A stretch of DNA of 36,555 nt from a bacterium (GTDB lineage: Bacteria > Patescibacteriota > Doudnabacteria > UBA920): contig JAJZRC010000005.1 in NCBI GenBank assembly GCA_021847435.1, forward strand, positions 1 through 36,555, written 5' to 3'. Shown one piece after another: positions 23,477 through 30,329 of the stretch. Positions within the stretch are counted from its first letter, which is position 1, and every line of letters begins with the position of its first letter. The notes under the pieces were generated by a model, which was not told the origin of the DNA, did not search any database, and saw nothing but the letters and a program-made list of their open reading frames with translations. A program made the translations under genes and the position numbers.

Positions 23477-23926
23477 ATGAAAGTCGTATTTATAAAAGAT
23501 CTTTCGGGAGTCGCCAAAAAAGGGGAGTTGAAAGACGTAAACGACGGTTACGCAAAAAATTTCTTGATTGCCAAAGGTTTTGCCAAGACCGCGACTCCGG
23601 AAATCCAGGCGAAAATTGCCAAGGAGTCAAAGGAGGCTGAGGCAAAAAAACAAAAAGAAGCAGGCAGGCTAAGAACGCTGAAAACGGAACTGGAAAAGCA
23701 GATTTTTACAATCAAGGTCAAAGTCGGGGACAAGGGGCAGATTTTTTCCGGGGTTCATGAAAAAGATGTAGCGGCGGCAATTCAGTCCGAGATGCAGCTA
23801 TTATTGGAAAAAAAACAGATAAAACTAACCGGCATTATTAAATTGCTGGGCGAACATAAGGCGAATATAAAATTAGGACAAAATATTGAGGCCGGCATCC
23901 GGCTGAGCGTGGAAGCTGAAAATTAA
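23477..23926 (+). CDS. rplI: 50S ribosomal protein L9
   Basis: L9 is a two-domain protein bound near the L1 stalk base. The N-terminal domain reads [20 protein letters not shown] with [13 protein letters not shown]; a long connecting helix rich in Lys/Glu and the C-terminal domain ([12 protein letters not shown]) follow. Length 149 residues. No SD is present. Confidence 0.96.
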   Translation: MKVVFIKDLSGVAKKGELKDVNDGYAKNFLIAKGFAKTATPEIQAKIAKESKEAEAKKQKEAGRLRTLKTELEKQIFTIKVKVGDKGQIFSGVHEKDVAAAIQSEMQLLLEKKQIKLTGIIKLLGEHKANIKLGQNIEAGIRLSVEAEN

Positions 23927-23944
23927 ACCATTAATTTAAAAAAC

Positions 23945-25639
23945 ATGGCACCCGAAAAACGCAGTAATGCGGTAAAACCGAAAAGCAAAACTCAAACCAA
24001 ATTCATTTTCGTTTCCGGCGGCGTAATTTCCGGCATCGGCAAAGGGATCACTTCGGCCTCCATTGGCGCGATACTGCGGGCAAAGGGGTATTCCGTGAGC
24101 CCCGTGAAAGTGGATATGTACTTAAACCAGGACGCGGGGACGATCCGGCCTCAGGAGCACGGAGAAGTTTGGGTTACCAAAGACGGCATAGAAACCGACC
24201 AGGATCTGGGGCATTATGAACGCTTTACCGGGGAAAACATTCTGCGCGCCAATTACGTGACCACGGGACAGATTTATGCCGAGGTGCTGCGAAAAGAGCG
24301 CGCTTTTGAATATGACGGCGAGGACGTGGAAGCCATTCCCCATGTGACTGATGAAATTATCCGCCGCTGGCAGGCGGCCGGAAAGGGCTACGATTTCTGC
24401 CTTATAGAACTGGGCGGGACGGTGGGCGAATACCAGAATGCCATTTTTTTCGAGGCCACCAGAATTATGAAGCTGAGGGATACGCAAAGCGTTCTGCATA
24501 TCCACGTGGCGTATTTGCCTATTCCGAGCTATTTGGGAGAGATGAAATCAAAGCCTGTGCAGCAGTCAGTCAGGGTTCTAAACAGCATGGGGATTGAGCC
24601 GGATCTGATCGTTGGCCGCAGCGAGGTGCCTTTGGATGAACGCCGCAAGGAGCGCGTGGCTTTATTCTGCAATGTGGCGAAAAATTATGTGTTGTCCAAC
24701 CCGGATGTTTCCAGTATTTATGAAGTGCCGGTGATTTTGGAGAATCAGCATGCGGGAGAATTGATTTTGAACAAGTTCGGACTCAAGCCAAAGCAGCATG
24801 ACTTGCGCGCGTGGAAAAAATTAGTAAATACCATTAAGAACGTTAAAAAAGAGATCCATATAGCAGTGGTCGGAAAATATTTCGGCGTAGGCAAGTTCCA
24901 GCTTTCTGACTCGTATGTTTCGGTCATTGAATCCATAAAGCACGCTTCTTGGGCGCATAAGGTCAAGCCCGTGCTTCACTGGATTTCAAGCTTGGAAGTG
25001 GAAAAGAAGGGCGCCAAAACAATATTGGGAAAGTATGACGGCATTGTGGTACCGGGGGGATTTGGCAGCCGCGGCACAGAAGGAATGATTGAGACGATCG
25101 AGTATGCGAGAAAAAATAAAGTTCCGTATTTAGGCTTGTGCTATGGCATGCAGATGGCGACCATTGAGTTTGCGCGAAACGCTGCCGGCCTGAAAGGGGC
25201 GAATACCACGGAAGTGGACGGCAAGACTCCGCATCCGGTAATCCACATTATGCCCGACCAGGAGAAAAAGCTGCTTAATCGCGATTACGGAGCCAGTATG
25301 CGCTTGGGCGGCTGGGATTGCGTTGTCGCCCGCGGCACAAAAACAGAAGCGGCTTATTTAGCTTTGGGCCTTATTGGAAAAACCGGAAAAGCCAAAATCA
25401 ACGAACGCCACCGCCATCGCTACGAGTTCAACAATCAATACCGCGAGCGTTTGCAAAAGGCCGGTTTGGTTATTTCCGGAACTTCGCCCGATGGCAAGCT
25501 GGTGGAAATTATTGAACTTAAAGACCATCCTTTTTTCGTGGGCAGCCAATTCCATCCGGAATTTCAATCCCAGCCATTGGCCCCGCATCCTTTATTCAGC
25601 GCGTTCATCAAAGCAGCTGTAAAGCTAAAAAACCAGTAA
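23945..25639 (+). CDS. pyrG: CTP synthase (divergent)
   Basis: It aminates UTP to CTP with glutamine. The N-terminal synthase domain begins after about 18 extra residues with FIFVSGGVISGIGKG. ETDQDLGHYERF and ELGGTVGE keep the Mg-binding acidic residues. The glutaminase domain has PGGFGSRG, the nucleophile in GLCYGMQ and the histidine/glutamate of SQFHPEF. Differences from the classic enzyme are SGIGKG instead of SSLGKG and DAGTIRPQEHGEV instead of DPGTMSP..HGEV. The length of 564 residues is normal, so it should be active. Confidence 0.94.
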   Translation: MAPEKRSNAVKPKSKTQTKFIFVSGGVISGIGKGITSASIGAILRAKGYSVSPVKVDMYLNQDAGTIRPQEHGEVWVTKDGIETDQDLGHYERFTGENILRANYVTTGQIYAEVLRKERAFEYDGEDVEAIPHVTDEIIRRWQAAGKGYDFCLIELGGTVGEYQNAIFFEATRIMKLRDTQSVLHIHVAYLPIPSYLGEMKSKPVQQSVRVLNSMGIEPDLIVGRSEVPLDERRKERVALFCNVAKNYVLSNPDVSSIYEVPVILENQHAGELILNKFGLKPKQHDLRAWKKLVNTIKNVKKEIHIAVVGKYFGVGKFQLSDSYVSVIESIKHASWAHKVKPVLHWISSLEVEKKGAKTILGKYDGIVVPGGFGSRGTEGMIETIEYARKNKVPYLGLCYGMQMATIEFARNAAGLKGANTTEVDGKTPHPVIHIMPDQEKKLLNRDYGASMRLGGWDCVVARGTKTEAAYLALGLIGKTGKAKINERHRHRYEFNNQYRERLQKAGLVISGTSPDGKLVEIIELKDHPFFVGSQFHPEFQSQPLAPHPLFSAFIKAAVKLKNQ

Positions 25640-25653
25640 ATCGATAAATACAT

Positions 25654-25680
25654 AAAAACCCCGCACAAAGCGGGGTTTTT
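25654..25680. terminator. Bidirectional terminator between pyrG and rpmA
   Basis: AAAAACCCCGC and GCGGGGTTTTT form an 11-bp stem with loop ACAAA, with A and T runs on both sides, between two convergent genes. Confidence 0.92.
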
Positions 25681-25700
25681 AATATTTTGACAGGATGGCG

Positions 25701-25982
25701 CTATTTTGCCGAAACTACGTTGACAATCCTGGTGGTTCTCAGATTTCCGTGGAATTTCTTAACCTGCTTTTTTTGGAATTTGACAACGCCGTCAGCAAGG
25801 GCATACAGAGTGGAGTCGCCGCCCATTTTGACATTTTTGCCCGCATGGAACTTGCTGCCATGCTGGCGGACAATGATTTGGCCCTTTTTAATGGCCTGAT
25901 TGCCGAAAATTTTTACGCCCAAGCGTTTTGATACGGAATCGCGGCCAAGACTAGTACTGCCGCCTGCTTTTTTATGTGCCAT
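25701..25982 (-). CDS. rpmA: 50S ribosomal protein L27
   Basis: L27 reaches the peptidyl transferase centre. The start [20 protein letters not shown] and the motif [19 protein letters not shown] are typical. The 93 residues include a short C-terminal extension. The N-terminus has no cleavable Firmicutes-type extension. rplU is not adjacent. Confidence 0.97.
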   Translation of the reverse strand: MAHKKAGGSTSLGRDSVSKRLGVKIFGNQAIKKGQIIVRQHGSKFHAGKNVKMGGDSTLYALADGVVKFQKKQVKKFHGNLRTTRIVNVVSAK

Positions 25983-26010
25983 ATATGAAAATTAACAGGT
26001 TAATTCTTAA

Positions 26011-26090
26011 ATTCCAAATATCAAATTACCAATTCCAAATACTGCAGACCGCAATTTTTGACATTTGAAATTTGTAATTTGACATTTATC
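26011..26090. repeat. AT-rich inverted repeat upstream of rpmA
   Basis: CAAATTAC (26022-26029) pairs with GTAATTTG (26074-26081), flanked inward by ATTCCAAAT and ATTTGAAAT. The arms resemble those of the proS-mreB repeat. Confidence 0.55.
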
Positions 26091-26102
26091 TTTGAAAAGG
26101 TC

Positions 26103-27443
26103 TCAGGCCTTTTCAAAGATAACTATTTCTCTGGCCACGATTTGATCCTTGCGGTCGTATATGGCGGTTTTGCGGTCAGTAAGCCTTAAAAATTTCATTT
26201 TCTTGGCCAAAACCGGAGAAATAATATCCACTAAATTATATCCCAAAGGGGCCATAAAGTCAAGACTTGGGAACATTTCGTATGAGTTTGGGCCTTTTTT
26301 ATAAGCGGGGACGCACATAACCACCCTGCCCTTTGGAGGTAAAATTTTGGCAAATTCGGCAAAACAAGCCTTATATAATTCGGTTAGGTCGTTAAAATTT
26401 TGCTCTATTTCCGCGTTTTTAGGGTATTGGCTGTAAATAGGCCCCAGAGTCCCTTCGCTTACAATAGCGCTAATTTTTTGGCTGGAAAGCAGTCCCGCTA
26501 CGCTTCGCGCGTCAGCCGCCTCCACGTGGTATTTCCCCGGGGATATTTTGTAGCGGTTTCGGAACCATTCCAAATTTTGCTCGCTGCCTTTTATGGCTTT
26601 TTTGTTAATATCGCTGCCTAAAACTTTGTAACCCAATAGAATGCCTTCCTGCAGGACTGTGCCGATGCCGCAAAAAGGGTCCAGCAGCGTTTCGCCGGAC
26701 TTGGCGTTTGCCAGGTTGACCATAATTTGCGCAACCTTGGGAGGAATCATGCCTTGTTTTTCATCGCGCACAGGGCGCTGGTAATCGCGGCGCCCATAGT
26801 CTTCGAAATCCTGAACCGCCAGAGTTTTTGCCGTGTATACGCGGTCGGTTCCGGCCAAAATGCAGATTTCCGCGCCTTTCTGGAGAAGCAGGTTTTTGGT
26901 CACCACTACAGAAGCCAAGGCAAGGGCGTTGAATTCCGGCAGGACCAGCCGCACGCTCGCTCCGGTTTCGGTCAGCCCTTTTTTAATTATCATGCCTAAG
27001 CGCCTAGTTTCTGAAAAAATACTGTTGTTAAAGGGTTTGTGTCCTTCGCGCGCCGGGGCAGGGGATGGCCTTTTTAAAAGCTCCAAATCCAAAAGATAAA
27101 TGCTCAGTCCGAACTGCATTTTACCTTTATATTCTTTGAAAAATTGTTTTTTTAATACGCTTGGCTTGAAGTAATGTTTTAAAGCGAAGTTGATGGAATC
27201 AGCTTCTCGTTTCTTTACCACATCAACCACCTCTAATATTTTTATGACTCCGCCCAGCTTTTTTTGCATCGCATCAACACGCAAAGGCCGGGTAGCCTCA
27301 ATAACCAGGATTTCCGGGGAACTTTCCAGAATCTTTATGGGTTCCCCTGACAAGTTGAATGCCGGGTCCGGCTTTTCCAAAACAGCGGCCAGTTCCGCAA
27401 CAGATAAGGTATAAACCCTCCCTAATACGAATGCGTATTTCAT
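26103..27443 (-). CDS. Trm11-like SAM-dependent RNA methyltransferase
   Basis: The protein has 446 residues. The N-terminal ~170 residues resemble the domain preceding the catalytic part in Trm11/TrmG10 proteins (start MKYAFVLGRVYTLSVAELAA). The Rossmann domain has RDYQRPVRDEKQGMIPPKVA, the SAM motif LLDPFCGIGTVLQEG and the acidic GSDINKKAIKGSEQN. The usual catalytic (D/N)PPY motif IV is not seen; the position reads VSEGTLGP. tRNA guanosine methylation would be expected from the family, but the altered motif makes the reaction uncertain. Confidence 0.75.
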   Translation of the reverse strand: MKYAFVLGRVYTLSVAELAAVLEKPDPAFNLSGEPIKILESSPEILVIEATRPLRVDAMQKKLGGVIKILEVVDVVKKREADSINFALKHYFKPSVLKKQFFKEYKGKMQFGLSIYLLDLELLKRPSPAPAREGHKPFNNSIFSETRRLGMIIKKGLTETGASVRLVLPEFNALALASVVVTKNLLLQKGAEICILAGTDRVYTAKTLAVQDFEDYGRRDYQRPVRDEKQGMIPPKVAQIMVNLANAKSGETLLDPFCGIGTVLQEGILLGYKVLGSDINKKAIKGSEQNLEWFRNRYKISPGKYHVEAADARSVAGLLSSQKISAIVSEGTLGPIYSQYPKNAEIEQNFNDLTELYKACFAEFAKILPPKGRVVMCVPAYKKGPNSYEMFPSLDFMAPLGYNLVDIISPVLAKKMKFLRLTDRKTAIYDRKDQIVAREIVIFEKA

Positions 27444-27452
27444 TGGATATTG

Positions 27453-27461
27453 TGTTATAAT
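27453..27461 (+). promoter_or_regulatory. Extended -10 promoter, near-leaderless gene
   Basis: TGTTATAAT is an extended -10 box. The following ATG is at 27472, only 10 bases after the box, so the leader is three or four bases. It lies just upstream of the divergent methyltransferase start. Confidence 0.65.
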
Positions 27462-27471
27462 TATCCTAGTA

Positions 27472-27885
27472 ATGAAAAGTTACGAGCAAATCGTTTCCTG
27501 GATAAAAGAAAATAAGCAACATTTAGTGCTTGCGGTTTGTTTTGTGTTGATATTTTTGGCCGGTTTCGGCAGCGGCAGGTATGAAAAAGAGTGGCGCCGC
27601 GACCGGTTTAAATCACAAGCTAATTATAACACAAAATCCGCTGCTGTTACAAAAACTTCCGAAGCTGCGGTTGGGGCGGCGGTATTGGGAGAACAGCAGG
27701 TTACGCAGCCCGCAGCGGCTTCCAGCACGCCAGCCAATTGCGCTATAAAAGGCAATATATCATCCACTAAGAAAAAAATTTATCATATCCCGGGAGGAGC
27801 ATTTTATAAAATCGTTAAACCAGAGCAATGTTTTGCCACAGAGAGTGAAGCGGCTGCCGCGGGTTACGTTAAATCTTCCAGATAA
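27472..27885 (+). CDS. Membrane-anchored sunset-domain protein
   Basis: The protein has 137 residues. One membrane helix is at about 18-36 (LVLAVCFVLIFLAGFGSG), followed by a basic stretch, an Ala/Thr/Ser linker and a C-terminal domain beginning CAIKGNISSTKKKIYHIPGG and ending YKIVKPEQCFATESEAAAAG. This C-terminal pattern is the 'sunset' domain seen at the end of many secreted bacterial proteins. Two cysteines (CAIKGN and EQCFAT) could pair. Function is unknown; the domain probably lies outside the membrane. Confidence 0.75.
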   Translation: MKSYEQIVSWIKENKQHLVLAVCFVLIFLAGFGSGRYEKEWRRDRFKSQANYNTKSAAVTKTSEAAVGAAVLGEQQVTQPAAASSTPANCAIKGNISSTKKKIYHIPGGAFYKIVKPEQCFATESEAAAAGYVKSSR

Positions 27886-27910
27886 AAGAATGAATTCATA
27901 AAAATCGACC

Positions 27911-27932
27911 GCCCAATTTAGGGCATTTTTTT
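27911..27932 (+). terminator. Short terminator after sunset gene
   Basis: GCCC and GGGC form a short stem with loop AATTTA, followed by ATTTTTTTT. Its T-run merges with the -35 box of the next promoter. Confidence 0.5.
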
Positions 27933-27959
27933 GACAAAATTAACGATTATATGTATAAT
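27931..27959 (+). promoter_or_regulatory. Perfect sigma-70 promoter
   Basis: TTGACA (27931-27936), a 17-base spacer, then TATAAT (27954-27959), both boxes exact. The predicted start is near 27966, at the beginning of the long structured RNA. Confidence 0.85.
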
Positions 27960-27965
27960 ATTAAA

Positions 27966-28392
27966 CAATCAACCGCGCGCAGGTCCTAGTGACATCAGGC
28001 CTGCCAGCAACGCAATCGGCATGTTTAGCTTCCAAAAGCCTTTGCGGCCGCGGTTTGCAGCGATAGCAGAAGGAGGACATAACCGTGAACGGTTCCGCGT
28101 TCCCGTTCTTACATGCGGCCGCGGCTTAAGGCTTGTTCCCGCCTTGGCCTAACTCCTTCTGCTTGAGTATTTATCCTGGCAATGTTTGCGGAAGCATTGC
28201 CGCACAAGCCTGCAAAGTATTGCCTTTTTAGACCCGTATGGGTCGACGGCCGCCCTTTTGTAAAGATAAGGGCTTTGAGGGTTTGGGATCGCCAGGCGGC
28301 GGAAGGAGAGCGGTGGCGCGCCGCTGCGCCAACGGCGGCTGTAGCGCGCGCCTGCTCCTTCCGCCGCAAGAAATTTCTTGCGGCGTCTTTTT
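27966..28392 (+). ncRNA. Candidate long structured RNA (~425 nt) upstream of cysteine desulfurase
   Basis: An exact promoter precedes this GC-rich stretch and a 12-bp terminator stem (CGCCGCAAGAAA/TTTCTTGCGGCG, 28362-28385, then TCTTTTT) ends it. Visible helices include GCAGG.CCT/AGG.CCTGC, CGCAA..GGC/GCC.TTGCG, AGCAGAAGGAG (28065-28075) with CTCCTTCTGCT (28153-28163), GGCAATG/CATTGCC, GACCC/GGGTC, GCCCTT/AAGGGC, and GCGGCGGAAGGAG (28296-28308) with CTCCTTCCGCCGC (28355-28367). Two GCGGCCGCGG copies (28044, 28115) can pair and would cross the 11-bp helix. RNase P, tmRNA and SRP signatures are absent. Alternatively it is the regulatory leader of the downstream gene. Confidence 0.55.
28085..28129 (+). 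CDS. Possible 14-aa leader peptide within the RNA
   Basis: A perfect SD (AAGGAGG, 28070-28076) lies eight bases before a GTG. The 14 codons encode MNGSAFPFLHAAAA, ending in TAA. The SD is part of the 11-bp helix 28065-28075/28153-28163, so translation could be switched by RNA folding. It overlaps the second GCGGCCGCGG copy. The peptide itself has no recognisable function. Confidence 0.4.
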   Translation: MNGSAFPFLHAAAA

Positions 28393-28408
28393 ATACAACA
28401 TTAAATAT

Positions 28409-29644
28409 ATGGCAAAAAAAATTTCAGCCAGCAAAAAAAATATATATTTGGATTTTGCCGCGGCCGCTCCTCTGCGGCCGGAAGCGCAGAAAGCCATGGC
28501 GCCTTTTTGGGCTGCCAGGTTCGGCAACCCTTCTTCTTTGCACGGACAGGGGAGGGAAGCCGATGCTGCCGTAAAAACGGCAAGGCAGCAGATTGCCGAA
28601 CGGATCAGCGCCAAAAGCAGCGAAATTATTTTTACAGGGGGCGGCACGGAGAGCGTCAACCTTGCAATTTTGGGCGCTGTCAGAAAAGCGGCAGCCTTAC
28701 AAAAAAACAAGTTTCATTTGCTGTCCACTTTGGTGGAGCATGAATGCGTGAATAGGGTTTTCGGCGCTTTGGCGGGGGAAGGGCACAATACAGAATTTAT
28801 TTCCGCGGATAAAAACGGGCTAATAGATTTTGAGCGGTTAAAAAAATCCATCCGGCCGGACACCTTTCTTATTTCTATAATCTATGCCAACAACGAAATC
28901 GGCACCATCCAGCCTTTGGCGGAAATAGGGCAGTGGCTTAAAAAAGAAAACCAGCAGCGCAGGCAGCAAGGCCTGCCGCGCATATTGCTGCATACCGATG
29001 CCTGCCAGGCAGCAGGCTTTTTGGATTTGGACGTTAACCGGCTTGGGATGGATTTAATGTCCGTTAACGGCAGTAAAATTTACGGGCCCAAGGGGACCGG
29101 ATTTTTATATGTCCGCCAGGGAGTGGAATTGGAACCTGTTATATTCGGCGGGGGCCAGGAGAAGGGTTTGCGCGGCGGAACCGAAAACGTCCCCGGGATC
29201 GTCGGCCTAGCCAAAGCTTTTGTTTTGGCCCGGGATGAAAAGGATAAAGAAAATCTGAGGCTAGCCAGACTGCAAAGCTATTTCATTGGCCGGATTGGCA
29301 AGAGGATTCCTGGTGTACTTTTAAACGGTCCTTACAATGACGATTTAAAAGTAAATAGGCGATTACCGAATAATATAAACTTCGTATTTAAGGGCGTTGA
29401 AGGCGAGGCTTTAATGCTTTATTTGGATTCTTACAATATTGCAGTATCCACTTCAAGCGCCTGCAGTTCAAATTCAAACGAGGTTTCTCATGTTTTACTG
29501 GCAATCGGAAGAAGCAAAAAAGACGCTTCAAGCAGCATAAGGTTTAGCATGGGCAGAACTACAACCAAGGCCGATTTGGATTATGTGCTGAGGGTGCTAA
29601 ACGTAGTTGTCGCACAGCAGAGGCAGGTTGAGGGCTTAAATTAA
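28409..29644 (+). CDS. Cysteine desulfurase (NifS/IscS family)
   Basis: This PLP enzyme takes sulfur from cysteine for Fe-S clusters or tRNA thiolation. The ORF track begins at 28238 inside the structured RNA; the ATG at 28409 gives MAKKISASKKNIYLDFAAAA, which fits the family, with 411 residues. The PLP lysine is in SVNGSKIYGPKG near residue 222 and the catalytic cysteine in SSACSSNSNEVSHVL near 350. ILHTDACQAAG supplies the PLP-contact aspartate. No SD precedes the ATG, and a terminator stem lies 17 bases before it. No IscU or MnmA gene is visible nearby. Confidence 0.93.
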   Translation: MAKKISASKKNIYLDFAAAAPLRPEAQKAMAPFWAARFGNPSSLHGQGREADAAVKTARQQIAERISAKSSEIIFTGGGTESVNLAILGAVRKAAALQKNKFHLLSTLVEHECVNRVFGALAGEGHNTEFISADKNGLIDFERLKKSIRPDTFLISIIYANNEIGTIQPLAEIGQWLKKENQQRRQQGLPRILLHTDACQAAGFLDLDVNRLGMDLMSVNGSKIYGPKGTGFLYVRQGVELEPVIFGGGQEKGLRGGTENVPGIVGLAKAFVLARDEKDKENLRLARLQSYFIGRIGKRIPGVLLNGPYNDDLKVNRRLPNNINFVFKGVEGEALMLYLDSYNIAVSTSSACSSNSNEVSHVLLAIGRSKKDASSSIRFSMGRTTTKADLDYVLRVLNVVVAQQRQVEGLN

Positions 29645-29784
29645 GTTTATCCGGGGGATAGTAAGTTAATTTTAAAATTTGATTATATGAAATTTTTTTA
29701 AGAAAAATCCGTTAATCGCTGCGCGTGCTTAAAAAGAAATATATAACCAAATTAAATGCAAGTTCAAGTTTTAAAATGCATCTA

Positions 29785-29912
29785 AGAGTCCCAGGGGAGG
29801 TGTGGAAAACTGAATACGTATAGTGTCGCACAATGTACCTTGTGCGACATAGTATGCTGCAAAAAGCCTGCTTATGAGGTTTTTTAACTCCGGGCCTCCC
29901 CTGGTGTTTTTT
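29785..29912 (+). ncRNA. Candidate compact small RNA
   Basis: CCAGGGGAGG (29791-29800) pairs exactly with CCTCCCCTGG (29895-29904), closing about 115 bases. Inside is a hairpin GTCGCACAA/TTGTGCGAC extended by flanking partial pairs, and a second hairpin with AAAAA..CCT and AGG.TTTTTT. The closing stem is followed by TGTTTTTT, an intrinsic terminator. A TAAAAT (29772-29777) could be the -10 box. No ORF lies inside. A long rod closed by its ends recalls 6S RNA, but this is not established. Confidence 0.6.
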
Positions 29913-30144
29913 ATTAATTTTCTAAAATAATTTTACAAAAATATATTCAAACACGCTTCTTCCGATTAAATACTTGTCATGTCTCCTGCTTTAAGCAATC
30001 GCTTTTTGTTTATTATAAAGAATTCGGTAAAACCACATCAAATATTTATTAGTTACGGTCATTTAAAATAAAAAGTATAAGCATTCAAATTCCGAGTGTT
30101 TTGATGACCTCTCCCCTGTTTAGATAAATTCAGCCGGAGGATAT
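29913..30144. other. Gene-free AT-rich spacer
   Basis: This stretch between the RNA candidate and the terminator contains no ORF with coding character and no clear repeat. A GATGACCTCTCCCCTG near 30102-30117 echoes the CCTCCCCTGG of the RNA candidate but has no matching partner strand. The bases 29645-29784 and 30185-30329 are likewise AT-rich and featureless. Confidence 0.5.
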
Positions 30145-30184
30145 AAAAAACTGCACCTTAATATTTCATGGAGCAGTTTTTTAT
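30145..30184. terminator. Bidirectional terminator
   Basis: AAAAAACTGC and GCAGTTTTTT form a 10-bp stem with a larger loop. It works for the minus-strand peptidase genes, whose last stop is at 30330, and possibly for a plus-strand transcript. Confidence 0.8.
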
Positions 30185-30329
30185 TAGGCCATCGCTTCTA
30201 TTTGCCACCAGGCATATTAAGATACGATAGTAATTGGTAATAAAAGATCACTTTTTACAAAATGAGAATAGAAATGTAAATCGAAGCTAATATACAAAAA
30301 GTTTTAACATGTTCTTGCATGACAGAAAA

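Noticed and set aside
27931-28152. 73-aa plus-strand ORF at the RNA start
   Set aside because: Its start codon overlaps the promoter, it has no SD and its composition looks random.
27966-28392. RNase P RNA or tmRNA
   Set aside because: The invariant GAGGAAAGTCC of RNase P RNA is absent on both strands, and there is no tRNA-like T-arm or 3' acceptor end for tmRNA.
28109-28710. Long ORFs on both strands (28109-28369 minus, 28182-28574 plus, 28228-28710 minus)
   Set aside because: They are GC-driven open frames overlapping the structured RNA and the cysteine desulfurase; no SD, no domain.
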